Shown: positions 8,672-16,236 of the stretch, piece after piece
Layout of the letters: each line of letters opens with the position of its first letter
Position numbering within the stretch: position 1 is the stretch's first letter
Notes under the pieces: model-generated
The model's database searches: none
The model's input: only the letters and a program-made list of their open reading frames with translations
What the model was told of the DNA's origin: nothing
Assembly: GCA_023248955.1 (NCBI GenBank)
Contig: JAHFDP010000034.1
Span: 1 to 41,362 of the forward strand
DNA from: Deltaproteobacteria bacterium
GTDB taxonomy: Bacteria > Myxococcota > Myxococcia > Myxococcales > JAHFDP01
Direction of reading: 5' to 3'
DNA: 41,362 nucleotides
Program-made: the position numbers and the translations under genes

Positions 8672-9324
8672 TCGAGGCCGTGGCAACCGCGCCGGTCAAG
8701 CCCCTCTTGCGTGGGCTGTCGCACCAAGTTGCCTTTTTTGTTTTTCTGATCGCCGGTGGATTTCTCGTGATGCTGGCACCGGCGGGACGGCCGCGCGTCG
8801 CGGCGATCATCTATGTCATCTGCTTGGAAGCGATGTATGGCGTCAGCACGATTTACCACCGTCCCACATGGAATCCCGCGGCACGCGCGCGCCTCCGTCG
8901 TCTCGATCATGCCGCTATTTTTCTGGTGATCGCCGGGACCTACACGCCAGTGTGTCTGTTGCCGCTGCGCTCGGTCGGCGGCACGCTCTATCTCGCACTG
9001 ATGTGGAGCGGCGCGGCGCTTGGTATTGCGCTTTCGCTCTTCTGGCCACACGCGGCGAAAGGTTGGCGCGCCGCGGTCTATGTGTTGCTCGGCTGGGGCG
9101 CGGTAGCGACGTCGCCGCAAATGCTCACGCTGATGGGCCGGCAGAAATTCATGCTGCTCCTCGCTGGCGGCGTGCTCTACACGGTCGGCGCGATGGCCTA
9201 CGCGTTGCGACGTCCGAATCCATGGCCGGCGATTTTTGGGTACCACGAAATTTTCCACGCGCTGGTCGTGGCGGCGAGCTTGTGCCATTTTGTGGTGACC
9301 GAACGAATCGTAATGGCGTTTTAG
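8668..9324 (+). CDS. Hemolysin III (PAQR/HlyIII) family membrane protein
   Basis: 218 residues with about seven hydrophobic helices. Family signatures are YGVSTIYHRP near residue 54, LDHAAIFLVIAGTYTPV near residue 76 and, near the end, the paired histidines in GYHEIFHALVVAASLCHF. These His and Asp residues form the metal site of the PAQR/HlyIII fold. Despite the historical name, the chromosomal members are not established toxins; membrane homeostasis roles have been proposed for the family. The start chosen is a TTG overlapping the serA stop; a GTG at 8680 would remove only four residues. The overlap implies co-translation with serA, though no functional link to serine synthesis is evident. 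Confidence 0.87.
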   Translation: MIEAVATAPVKPLLRGLSHQVAFFVFLIAGGFLVMLAPAGRPRVAAIIYVICLEAMYGVSTIYHRPTWNPAARARLRRLDHAAIFLVIAGTYTPVCLLPLRSVGGTLYLALMWSGAALGIALSLFWPHAAKGWRAAVYVLLGWGAVATSPQMLTLMGRQKFMLLLAGGVLYTVGAMAYALRRPNPWPAIFGYHEIFHALVVAASLCHFVVTERIVMAF

Positions 9325-9420
9325 GAGCGTGCATGAAGAGGTCCCCGTGAACCCGTTTTCTAGAAATGCGCCTCTGGCGCCACCTTACGGGTCCACGGCG
9401 CCCGTCCAACAGAGGGCGCC

Positions 9421-10713
9421 GTGAATGTTGTGATTGTCGGCGCCCAGTGGGGCGACGAAGGCAAAGGAAAGATTGTCGACCTCTTCACCGAGTTTGCCGA
9501 CGGCGTGGTCCGTTTTCAGGGCGGCGCCAATGCCGGGCATACGCTTGTCGTCGGTGGCGAAAAAACCGTTTTGCACCTCATCCCGAGCGGAATTTTGCAT
9601 CCGGGAAAGCGCTGCTTCATCGGAAGCGGGGTGGTGGTCGATCCCGAATCGTTGGTGCAAGAAGTCGATCTGGTGAAGGCGAAAGGCCATCTTGCCGACG
9701 ACGCGCAGCTTTGCGTCTCCCTCGGTGCCCACGTGATCATGCCGTACCACAAGCGTCTCGATCGGCTGCGAGAGCAGCAGCGCGGGGCCGGCGCCATTGG
9801 AACCACGGGGCGCGGTATCGGGCCCTGCTACGAGGACAAAGTGGCGCGGCGCGGTGTGCGCATCGCGGATCTGTTGGCGCCCGAAGCGTTGACGCGGCTG
9901 GTGCGCGCACGGCTTCCCGAAGCCAATGCGCAGATCGTTTCTCTGGGCGGCGAAGCGCTCGACGAAGCGCGCATTCTCAACGATGCGGCTGTTTCCGCCG
10001 CGCGGCTGCGTGCCTTCGCGGGCGATGTTTCTGCCGAGCTGGCTCGCGAGATGGAGCGCGGCAAATCGATTCTCTTCGAGGGCGCGCAGGGAACGCTGCT
10101 CGATGTCGATCACGGCACCTATCCGTTCGTGACGAGCAGCAACACCGTGGCCGGAAACGCGGCGGTTGGCGCGGGCGTTGGTCCGACGCAGCTGCACCAA
10201 GTGATCGGCATCTCCAAGGCCTACACGACGCGCGTGGGCGCGGGACCGTTTCCCACCGAGCTCTCCGACGCGCTCGGCGATCGGTTGCGCACCGTGGGTC
10301 AGGAATTTGGCGCCACCACTGGCCGCCCGCGCCGTTGCGGTTGGTTTGATGCGCTGGTGGTGCGCTACGCCGCGCGTGTGAATGGATTGTCGGGATTAGC
10401 GCTGACGAAGCTCGATGTGCTCAGCGGAATCGATCCGATTCGCATCTGCGTCGGTTACCGCGTGCACGGGCGCGAGCTGCGCGAGCTCACGCCCGACGTG
10501 GAGACGCTCTCCGCCGCCGAACCGATCTACGAGGATCTCGCGGGATGGCGTCAGCCGCTTCGCGATCTGCGATCGTGGGAAGAGCTTCCGGTGGCGGCGA
10601 GGCGTTACGTGCAACGCATTGAACAGCTCACGGGCGTGGAAGTGGCTGCGGTCTCCATTGGCGCCGAGCGGGGCGAGACGATTATCCGGCGCAACCCATT
10701 TCGGAAGAATTGA
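9421..10713 (+). CDS. purA: Adenylosuccinate synthetase
   Basis: 430 residues, full length. PurA joins IMP and aspartate with GTP hydrolysis, the first committed step from IMP to AMP. The N-terminus VVIVGAQWGDEGKGKIVD carries the catalytic Asp and P-loop. The second block is QGGANAGHTLVV with the catalytic His, followed by IGTTGRGIGPCYEDK near residue 125, GAQGTLLDVDHGTYPFVTSS near residue 222, and TTGRPRRCGWFD. The start is GTG, preceded by an AGAGGG ribosome site, and leads directly into the conserved strand. The 96 bp before it hold no recognisable gene. A perfect 8-bp hairpin spans the stop codon. Confidence 0.97.
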   Translation: MNVVIVGAQWGDEGKGKIVDLFTEFADGVVRFQGGANAGHTLVVGGEKTVLHLIPSGILHPGKRCFIGSGVVVDPESLVQEVDLVKAKGHLADDAQLCVSLGAHVIMPYHKRLDRLREQQRGAGAIGTTGRGIGPCYEDKVARRGVRIADLLAPEALTRLVRARLPEANAQIVSLGGEALDEARILNDAAVSAARLRAFAGDVSAELAREMERGKSILFEGAQGTLLDVDHGTYPFVTSSNTVAGNAAVGAGVGPTQLHQVIGISKAYTTRVGAGPFPTELSDALGDRLRTVGQEFGATTGRPRRCGWFDALVVRYAARVNGLSGLALTKLDVLSGIDPIRICVGYRVHGRELRELTPDVETLSAAEPIYEDLAGWRQPLRDLRSWEELPVAARRYVQRIEQLTGVEVAAVSIGAERGETIIRRNPFRKN

Positions 10714-10727
10714 CAAAAAGTCAATTC
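10707..10727 (+). terminator. Perfect 8-bp inverted repeat over the purA stop codon
   Basis: GAATTGAC, loop AAAAA, GTCAATTC. The stem is perfect but AT-rich and is not followed by a T run, so it is at best a weak terminator or an mRNA 3' end stabiliser. A second imperfect dyad (ATCCT...AGGAT, about 10751-10788) follows before the next gene's ribosome site, and either could serve as an operator. Confidence 0.4.
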
Positions 10728-10809
10728 GCCCATGCCGTTGGGCATCGCAATGATCCTCGATCGAAAACTCGATTGATCGATTAGGATTCCCTCCCGAGGA
10801 GAATCATCG

Positions 10810-12450
10810 ATGCGAGCACTGCGGATCGTTTTCGTTTTGGGAATGTTCGTCGTCGCCCTGCCATCGCAGGCCGCGCGTAGCAAGAAGAGCGATCCAGCGG
10901 CGGCGCGTGGTCACCGCGAAAAAGCAATGCAGCTCAACGCGGCGGGAAATACCGCCGACGCCGCCACGGAATTTCTCGCGGCCATCTCCGCGGACAACAA
11001 CGACGGGGTCTCCCATGCGGAGCTCGGAAAAATTTATTTCGCGCAGAAGCGTTACGCGGAAGCGATTCCCGAATTCGACGCCGCCGTGCGGATCGATTCC
11101 AAGGATCCGCTGAACGCTTACAACTTGGCGTTTGCGTATAAGAAGTCCGAGCGGTTCAAGGACGCGCAGGCCGCGTACCAAAAATACATCGCGCTCAATC
11201 CCACCGATCCGGACGGTTACTATGGGCTCGCGGACTCGCTGCGGCTTGGCGGCGACAACACCGCGGCGTTGCCGGCGTTCGAGACCTACATCGCCAAGGC
11301 CGCGGGCCACGATGATCAAGCCAAATCCGTCGAGCGCGCCAAGCAGCGGATCGAGGAGATCAAGAAGACCGATACCGCGGCTCTGGCGGCGGCGCAGCAG
11401 GCCGAGGAAGAGGCCGCGAATATTCAGCGGGCCAAGGAAGCGCAGGCCAAGAAGGCCGCTGAAGCGGCGGAGCAGGCCAAGCGCGATCAGGTGGCGCGCG
11501 ATCAAGCCGCTCGCGCGGCCGCGGAAAAGTTGCTCACGGATCAGGTAAGCGTCCAGGCCACGAAGGCGCAGGCGGCGCATGATCAAGCGCTGCAAGCGCC
11601 GCCTGCTCCACCGCCAGAAGTCGCAGCACCTGCCCCCGCGCCCGCGGTTGTTTCGGCTGCTCCTCCAGCCGCAACTCCAGTGGCGCCAGCTCTTGTGGTG
11701 GCTTCGCCGCCGCCTCCGTCGTCGCCTCTCGTCGGTCCTGCACCGATTGTTCACGCACCCGCTTCGGCGATTCACGAGCAGCCCGCGACGCGCGCCAAAC
11801 TCGCCGAGGGGGACGGATTTTTCGCCGCCAAAGATTACCGCCGCGCGCTCTTCGCCTATCAAGATGCCGAGCGACTCGACACCGGCAGCGTGGAAGCGCT
11901 TTACAAATGTGGGCTTACCTATGCCACGCTTGGGTACTACCAAGAGGCGGTCGACCGCTGGGAAAAGGTGCTCACCATCGATCCCGTCAACGCGGGTGCC
12001 AAGGACAACATCGCACGCGCGCGTCGCCACATGAATGCGCCGAATGCACCTGTCGCCGATATTGCCGGCAGCGATGACGCGGGCGCGCGGACGCACTACG
12101 CCAAAGGCGTGGAGCTCATTAACGGGCAGCACTACAACGAGAGTCTTCCGTATTTGGACGAGGCGATTCGATTGAAGCCCTCCTACGCCGTTGCGTACAT
12201 CGCGCGCGGCTCCGCGCACGTCGGGCTTGGTCAATTTACGGAAGCCGTCACGGACTACCGCGCGTCGCTTGGAATCGACGCATCGATGGCGTCGCCGCTC
12301 TTCGGGATCGCGGAAGCCTACCGCGGCATGGGCGACAACGGGCACGCGGTGGAATTCTATCGCCGCTACGCCAGCTCGACGGGCAGCGATGTGCGCGAAG
12401 ATTTGCGCGTACATGCGCAGAAAATTGCGGATCAGCTCGTCGGGCAGTGA
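10810..12450 (+). CDS. Secreted TPR-repeat protein with coiled-coil and Pro-rich linker
   Basis: 546 residues. A clear signal peptide (RALRIVFVLGMFVVALPSQA) is followed by a first set of tetratricopeptide units at about 30-175 (AEIGKIYFAQ-like pattern; AYNLAFAYKKSERFKDAQAA). Residues about 185-260 are an Ala/Lys/Glu/Gln-rich helix (probable coiled coil), 260-325 is a Pro/Ala-rich disordered linker, and 326-546 is a second TPR set (ALYKCGLTYATLGYYQEAVD, YIARGSAHVGLGQFTEAVTD). It should act as a periplasmic or surface scaffold for protein contacts. The ATG has a strong GAGGAGAAT ribosome site. It lies downstream of purA with about 95 bp between, so it may have its own promoter. No catalytic domain is visible. 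Confidence 0.85.
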   Translation: MRALRIVFVLGMFVVALPSQAARSKKSDPAAARGHREKAMQLNAAGNTADAATEFLAAISADNNDGVSHAELGKIYFAQKRYAEAIPEFDAAVRIDSKDPLNAYNLAFAYKKSERFKDAQAAYQKYIALNPTDPDGYYGLADSLRLGGDNTAALPAFETYIAKAAGHDDQAKSVERAKQRIEEIKKTDTAALAAAQQAEEEAANIQRAKEAQAKKAAEAAEQAKRDQVARDQAARAAAEKLLTDQVSVQATKAQAAHDQALQAPPAPPPEVAAPAPAPAVVSAAPPAATPVAPALVVASPPPPSSPLVGPAPIVHAPASAIHEQPATRAKLAEGDGFFAAKDYRRALFAYQDAERLDTGSVEALYKCGLTYATLGYYQEAVDRWEKVLTIDPVNAGAKDNIARARRHMNAPNAPVADIAGSDDAGARTHYAKGVELINGQHYNESLPYLDEAIRLKPSYAVAYIARGSAHVGLGQFTEAVTDYRASLGIDASMASPLFGIAEAYRGMGDNGHAVEFYRRYASSTGSDVREDLRVHAQKIADQLVGQ

Positions 12451-12474
12451 TCGGACCGATCACGTTTGTATTTC
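12447..12474 (+). terminator. Intrinsic terminator candidate after the TPR gene
   Basis: GTGATC, loop GGACC, GATCAC, directly followed by GTTTGTATTT. The stem starts within the stop codon of the TPR gene, and the T-rich tail fits Rho-independent termination. The 30-bp gap separates convergent genes, so it may also protect against read-through into the antisense lipoprotein gene. Confidence 0.55.
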
Positions 12475-12480
12475 AATGTA

Positions 12481-13068
12481 TTACGGAAGTTTGGCGACCG
12501 GCGCGCAGTAGTCGGCGACGAATGCGCCGTCCATTTGCCCGACCGCGGTTCCCGATCCATCGGTGCTGAGCAAGATGACCTGGCTGAAATTTCCACTCGC
12601 CTGGCTGCCGGTTTTGGCGTCCGCTTCGCCTACGTAAACGAGGCCACTCCCCGCGTTGTACGTGGCCGATCCGGAGCCGGGTCCGCCGCTGACCTCCAAC
12701 GTCGCGCCTGCGTCCGCGTTGACGTTGAAGGTTCCGATCCGTCCCGCCGGTGTCCGCAGGATGAGCGCCACCAGCCCCACGGAGGGCTGGCTGAAGAAGT
12801 GTGGGTTGGCGTCGAGCTTGGCGCAGAGATGATCGGTGTCGGACATGACGACGATGCGTTCCCGGCCGTTGGCGGTTTCGCGTTCACCGAACAGCGCGGT
12901 GCGGATGTTTGGCAGTTGTGCCGCGGGAATGGCATCGTGCCCGTTGACGCCGCCGTAGACGTAGTTGTCCGGCTGCGAGCAGGCGGCGAAAAACAGCGCG
13001 GCAAGGAAGCTCGAGCGCGAAAACGCGCGGCAATGGCCGATGGTTGCGGCTTTCTTCACGTCGATCAT
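12481..13068 (-). CDS. Putative lipoprotein of unknown function
   Basis: 195 residues from the ATG at 13068, which has an excellent GGAGGAGGT ribosome site. The N-terminus is positively charged (KK, then R-AFSR), followed by a hydrophobic stretch FLAALFFAAC and Ser. This reads as a lipobox-like signal with the Cys as lipid attachment site, although Phe at -3 is not the commonest residue. The mature part has no motif I recognise; it contains GSGSATYNAGSGLVYVGEAD and similar beta-strand and Gly-rich segments, and may be a beta-propeller fragment or a small all-beta domain. It is transcribed toward the TPR gene and away from holB. Function is not predicted. Confidence 0.72.
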   Translation of the reverse strand: MIDVKKAATIGHCRAFSRSSFLAALFFAACSQPDNYVYGGVNGHDAIPAAQLPNIRTALFGERETANGRERIVVMSDTDHLCAKLDANPHFFSQPSVGLVALILRTPAGRIGTFNVNADAGATLEVSGGPGSGSATYNAGSGLVYVGEADAKTGSQASGNFSQVILLSTDGSGTAVGQMDGAFVADYCAPVAKLP

Positions 13069-13097
13069 TGTACCTCCTCCCATGGTAAGTACGCGCG

Positions 13098-14147
13098 ATG
13101 CCGTTTGCCGACGTCAAGGGTCAAGCGCACGCCATTGGTCTTCTTCGGCGATCGCTGTCCACCGGAAGATCGCACCACGCCTATCTTTTCGCGGGAACCG
13201 AGGGTGTCGGAAAAGAGCGCGCCGCGCGAATTTTGGCGCAAGCGCTCAATTGCGAATCGACGAATTGGCGCGAAGGAGTAACGGACGACGCCTGCGGAAT
13301 GTGCGCGTCGTGTGTAGCGATCGAGCGTGGTGTCCATCCCGACGTGTTCACGTTGTCGCCCGAAGCGGAGCAGGTGGCGCGCGGGATCATGACCCGTTCG
13401 GATTTCGAAGGCACGCCGTCGCGCGACTTGAAAATTTCGCAAGTGCGGGAAATGCTCGGGCGGCTCGTTCTCAAGGCCAGTCGCGGGCGGCGCAAGGTGG
13501 CCATTCTTACGCCTGCCGAAGGGCTCAATGAGCAGGCGCAGAACGCGCTTCTCAAAACGCTGGAGGAGCCGCCGCCGGAAACGTGTCTCGTGCTGGTGAC
13601 ATCCGCGCCGGAGACGCTGCTGCCGACGGTGCGTTCGCGTTGCATGCTGGTTCGCTTCGCTCCGCTGCCGATGGAGCTGGTGGCGGAACGCGTCGTCGCC
13701 GCTCGCGGTGTTTCCAAGACGGATGCACTGGCGATAGCGGCGATGTCCCAGGGCTCTCTCGGAAAGGCATTGGCGTTGGATGCCAAGGCCATCGAACGCA
13801 GACGGCAAGCGGTCACGCTCGAGCAGAAGGCGGACGCGCTCGGCGCCGACGATCGCGATCGGCTCGACCTGGCAGAGTCGCTCGGCGATCGCGACAAGGC
13901 CGAAGCTGCGCTGGAAGCGTGGGAAACTTTTTATCGCGACGCGCTTTGCATGGCCGCGCAGGCCGACGCGCGGATTTTGGCCATGCCGGAACTTGCTGAA
14001 ATGTCAAGTGTGTGCGCTCAGCGCCACAGCGCTCCGAAGCTGCTACGGCGGTTAAAAATCATTCGCGAATCGCAAAAGGCGCTAGCGCAAAACGGAAATC
14101 CGCGCTTGCAAATCGAAGGCGCCTTGCTCGCCTTTGCTGGAGCGTAA
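13098..14147 (+). CDS. holB: DNA polymerase III subunit delta prime
   Basis: 349 residues. Delta prime is the fixed wrench of the clamp loader that opens the beta clamp. The N-terminal AAA+ unit has the Walker A-like GTEGVGKERAA near residue 33, and a four-cysteine zinc module (LNC then ACGMCASC near residues 50-76). The Walker B region is followed by NEQAQNALLKTLEEPPPETC near 143, the classical clamp-loader segment, and by PTVRSRC, the SRC motif with the arginine finger. The C-terminal collar domain is weakly conserved. The ATG is 29 bp from the divergent lipoprotein start. The holA-like gene begins two bases after its stop, giving a clamp-loader operon. Confidence 0.92.
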   Translation: MPFADVKGQAHAIGLLRRSLSTGRSHHAYLFAGTEGVGKERAARILAQALNCESTNWREGVTDDACGMCASCVAIERGVHPDVFTLSPEAEQVARGIMTRSDFEGTPSRDLKISQVREMLGRLVLKASRGRRKVAILTPAEGLNEQAQNALLKTLEEPPPETCLVLVTSAPETLLPTVRSRCMLVRFAPLPMELVAERVVAARGVSKTDALAIAAMSQGSLGKALALDAKAIERRRQAVTLEQKADALGADDRDRLDLAESLGDRDKAEAALEAWETFYRDALCMAAQADARILAMPELAEMSSVCAQRHSAPKLLRRLKIIRESQKALAQNGNPRLQIEGALLAFAGA

Positions 14148-14149
14148 AC

Positions 14150-15493
14150 GTGGACGCTGCGCTGACGGCTGCACTCAAAAACATCGCGGATGGAAAACCG
14201 GCTGCGTTCTACTTGGTGGTGGGCGACGAGTTCTTGGTGCGCCAATCAGCCGATGCGTTGTGCCACGCGCTCATTGCCGAAAAAGATCGCGGGCTCAACA
14301 TGATTCGAATCGATGCCTCCGCCGGCGCTGCGGAAATCGCGGGCGAGTTGGGTACGGTGCCGATGTTTCGCGGGCGCAAGGCCGTGGTTGTCGAGGGCGC
14401 CGAAGCGCTTGCGGAAGAGAAAGACGCCGAGGCGGAGCTTTCGCGCGCGCGCGAATTGTGGGCAGCACCGGGTGGCAAGCGGCAGCGGGACGCGACGCGT
14501 CGGCTCCTCACGCTGGTACGTCCGTCAGGATGGGAAGCGGCGGACGTGGCGCTTGGGCAGAAGGGTGCTGCCAGTGCTTCGAAGTGGAAAAAAGAAATCG
14601 GCGCCGCGCCGACTGAAGAAGACCGCGGATGGTTGCAGGAGCTCGCCGCGTACGCCGCAGAAAAACGAATCGTCGCGCCGCCAGCTGATGTCGAGCGGCT
14701 CGTTGCCGCGGTGGAAAGTGCGCCGCCGGGAAATGTGCTCGTCCTTTGCGCGAGCGAATTGTCGGCACGTGATCCGTTGGCGCGCTTGGCCGAAAAACGG
14801 GGTGTGGCGCTCTCCTGCAAAGTGCAGCGGCGCGGTCGCGAAATCGGAACGCTGGAGCTCGAGCCGCTGGTGAAGGAAGTGCTCGATCCACTCGGCAAAC
14901 GGCTCTCCGGTGATGCCATGCAGCTCCTGAAAGAACGGGTTGGCGATCACGCCCGCGCCTTGCAACATGAGCTGGCCAAGCTGGCCGATTATTCGGGTGA
15001 TCGCGCGACGATCACTGGCGACGATGTGATGCAGGTGGTGGAGCGTTACCAAGAGGCGGAATTTTTCGCGCTCGGAAATGCCGTGGCCGAAGGAAATTTA
15101 GGAGCGGCGCTGAAGTTGCTCGATGCGGAAATGGCGCGCGCCAAAAATCCAACATCGGTAGCGTTGCCGTTTTTGGGCGGGATCGCCGGTGCGGTGCGAC
15201 GGTTGCTCATGGACGCCGCGCGCGTGGAGGCGATTCCGGGCGCCGCGCGCGAGATGTCCTACAACACGTTTCAGGCCAACGTTTTTCCCGCTGTCGCCGA
15301 GGATTGCCGCGCGCGAGGACAGAAGGCGCCGAATCCTTATGGGAGCTATTTGTCGATGCAGCGCGCGCGCAAGCGTGGACGAGCGCGATTGGCGAAAGCG
15401 CTCGCGGCTTGTGCCCGCGCGGATGTGGCGCTCAAGAGCGGCGCCGATCCGCGGCGGGCAGTGGAGTCGTTGCTCGCGGAAGTTTGTCTATAG
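14150..15493 (+). CDS. holA: DNA polymerase III subunit delta, long variant
   Basis: 447 residues from the GTG at 14150, two bases after holB; family members are commonly about 330-350. N-terminal AAA+-like part: AFYLVVGDEFLVRQSADAL and GTVPMFRGRKAVVVEGAEAL. C-terminal collar part: LLKERVGDHARALQHELAKL near residue 263, then a typical HolA helix set (AEFFALGNAVAEGNLGAALK, PTSVALPFLGGIAGAVRRLL). Between them, residues about 90-180 are an inserted, charged and Trp-containing segment (ELWAAPGGKRQRDATRRLL, GWEAADVALGQKGAASASKW). The delta subunit binds the clamp and pries it open. An upstream in-frame extension to 14012 would overlap holB extensively and is rejected. Confidence 0.85.
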   Translation: MDAALTAALKNIADGKPAAFYLVVGDEFLVRQSADALCHALIAEKDRGLNMIRIDASAGAAEIAGELGTVPMFRGRKAVVVEGAEALAEEKDAEAELSRARELWAAPGGKRQRDATRRLLTLVRPSGWEAADVALGQKGAASASKWKKEIGAAPTEEDRGWLQELAAYAAEKRIVAPPADVERLVAAVESAPPGNVLVLCASELSARDPLARLAEKRGVALSCKVQRRGREIGTLELEPLVKEVLDPLGKRLSGDAMQLLKERVGDHARALQHELAKLADYSGDRATITGDDVMQVVERYQEAEFFALGNAVAEGNLGAALKLLDAEMARAKNPTSVALPFLGGIAGAVRRLLMDAARVEAIPGAAREMSYNTFQANVFPAVAEDCRARGQKAPNPYGSYLSMQRARKRGRARLAKALAACARADVALKSGADPRRAVESLLAEVCL

Positions 15494-15550
15494 TTTCCCC
15501 CTCTATAGTTTCCCTCCCCCTTGACGGGGGAGGGTCAGGGTGGGGGTGCG
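15494..15550. repeat. Palindromic intergenic element, C-rich/G-rich hairpin
   Basis: After holA there is a short direct repeat (CTATAGTTTCCC twice, 15488 and 15503 regions) and then a perfect 9-bp stem, CCCTCCCCC, loop TTGAC, GGGGGAGGG (15512-15534), followed by TCAGGGTGGGGGTG. It lies between the convergent holA and yceI genes, so it could act as a bidirectional terminator. From memory, close variants of this C-rich/G-rich hairpin are dispersed in many proteobacterial genomes; copy number here cannot be checked from one window. Confidence 0.65.
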
Positions 15551-15556
15551 CCTTTC

Positions 15557-16162
15557 TTACTTCGCCGCGGCCTTCGGCGCCTGCTCCGCAAATTCCGCTT
15601 CGATTGAGATCGTCACTTCATCGCCCACGATCACTCCGCCTTTCTCCAATGCCTTGTTCCACGTCAGTCCGAAATCCTTGCGGCTGATTTTCGTCGACGC
15701 CGAAAGTCCCAGGCGCGTCTGACCCCACGGCGTCTTGACGGGTTCCGAAGGACCATTCACCTCGAGAACGACTGGCTTTGTGACACCATGAATCGAGAGA
15801 TCGCCGAGCACGCGCAAATGCCCCGCGCCGGCTTTTTCAACTTTCGTCGACTTGAACGTGAGTTTGGGATGGTTCGCCACATCGAAGAAATCGGCGCCGC
15901 GCAAATGCTCGTCGCGCTTGGCGTCGCGCGTGTCGATTGACGCCGCATCGATCGTTGCTTCGACCGAGGAGAGCGTAATCTCCTTGTCATCAAAATGGGC
16001 AATCGCGCTGGTCTTCCCGAAGGTGCCGAGCACATTGGAAACCATTAGGTGGCGCACCGAAAAGCCGGTGGTTGAGTGGCCAGAATCGAGCTCCCACGTG
16101 GAGGCGGAAGCAACGATCGGTGCAGCGAGCAACGCGACGAGAGCGACGGAAACGGGTTTCAT
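15557..16162 (-). CDS. YceI-family periplasmic lipid-binding-like protein
   Basis: 201 residues. Signal peptide KPVSVALVALLAAPIVASAS, then the YceI start TWELDSGHSTTGFSVRHLMV with the conserved HS and F.V.H pattern. Further family marks are GTFGKTSAIAHFD, SIDTRDAKRDEHLRGADFFD near residue 76, HPKLTFKST, GDLSIHGVTKPVVLEV and, near the end, SRKDFGLTWNKALEKGGVIV. YceI proteins are lipocalin-like beta barrels that bind long polyisoprenoids or amphiphiles. The ribosome site AAGGAG precedes the ATG. It is divergent from metG over 74 bp, and its product is likely periplasmic. The physiological ligand cannot be inferred. Confidence 0.93.
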   Translation of the reverse strand: MKPVSVALVALLAAPIVASASTWELDSGHSTTGFSVRHLMVSNVLGTFGKTSAIAHFDDKEITLSSVEATIDAASIDTRDAKRDEHLRGADFFDVANHPKLTFKSTKVEKAGAGHLRVLGDLSIHGVTKPVVLEVNGPSEPVKTPWGQTRLGLSASTKISRKDFGLTWNKALEKGGVIVGDEVTISIEAEFAEQAPKAAAK

Positions 16163-16236
16163 AAGTTCTCCTTGGTGATGGATGTGGATTTGAGATGCGT
16201 GGCTTCAAAAAAGGATTCGCGGTATGAGCCCGCACC

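Noticed and set aside
9325-9420. Possible purine riboswitch before purA
   Set aside because: The gap is only 96 bp and shows no conserved aptamer pattern that I can identify.
10804-12414. 536-codon open frame on the - strand
   Set aside because: Exact antisense of the TPR gene, with no recognisable motif.
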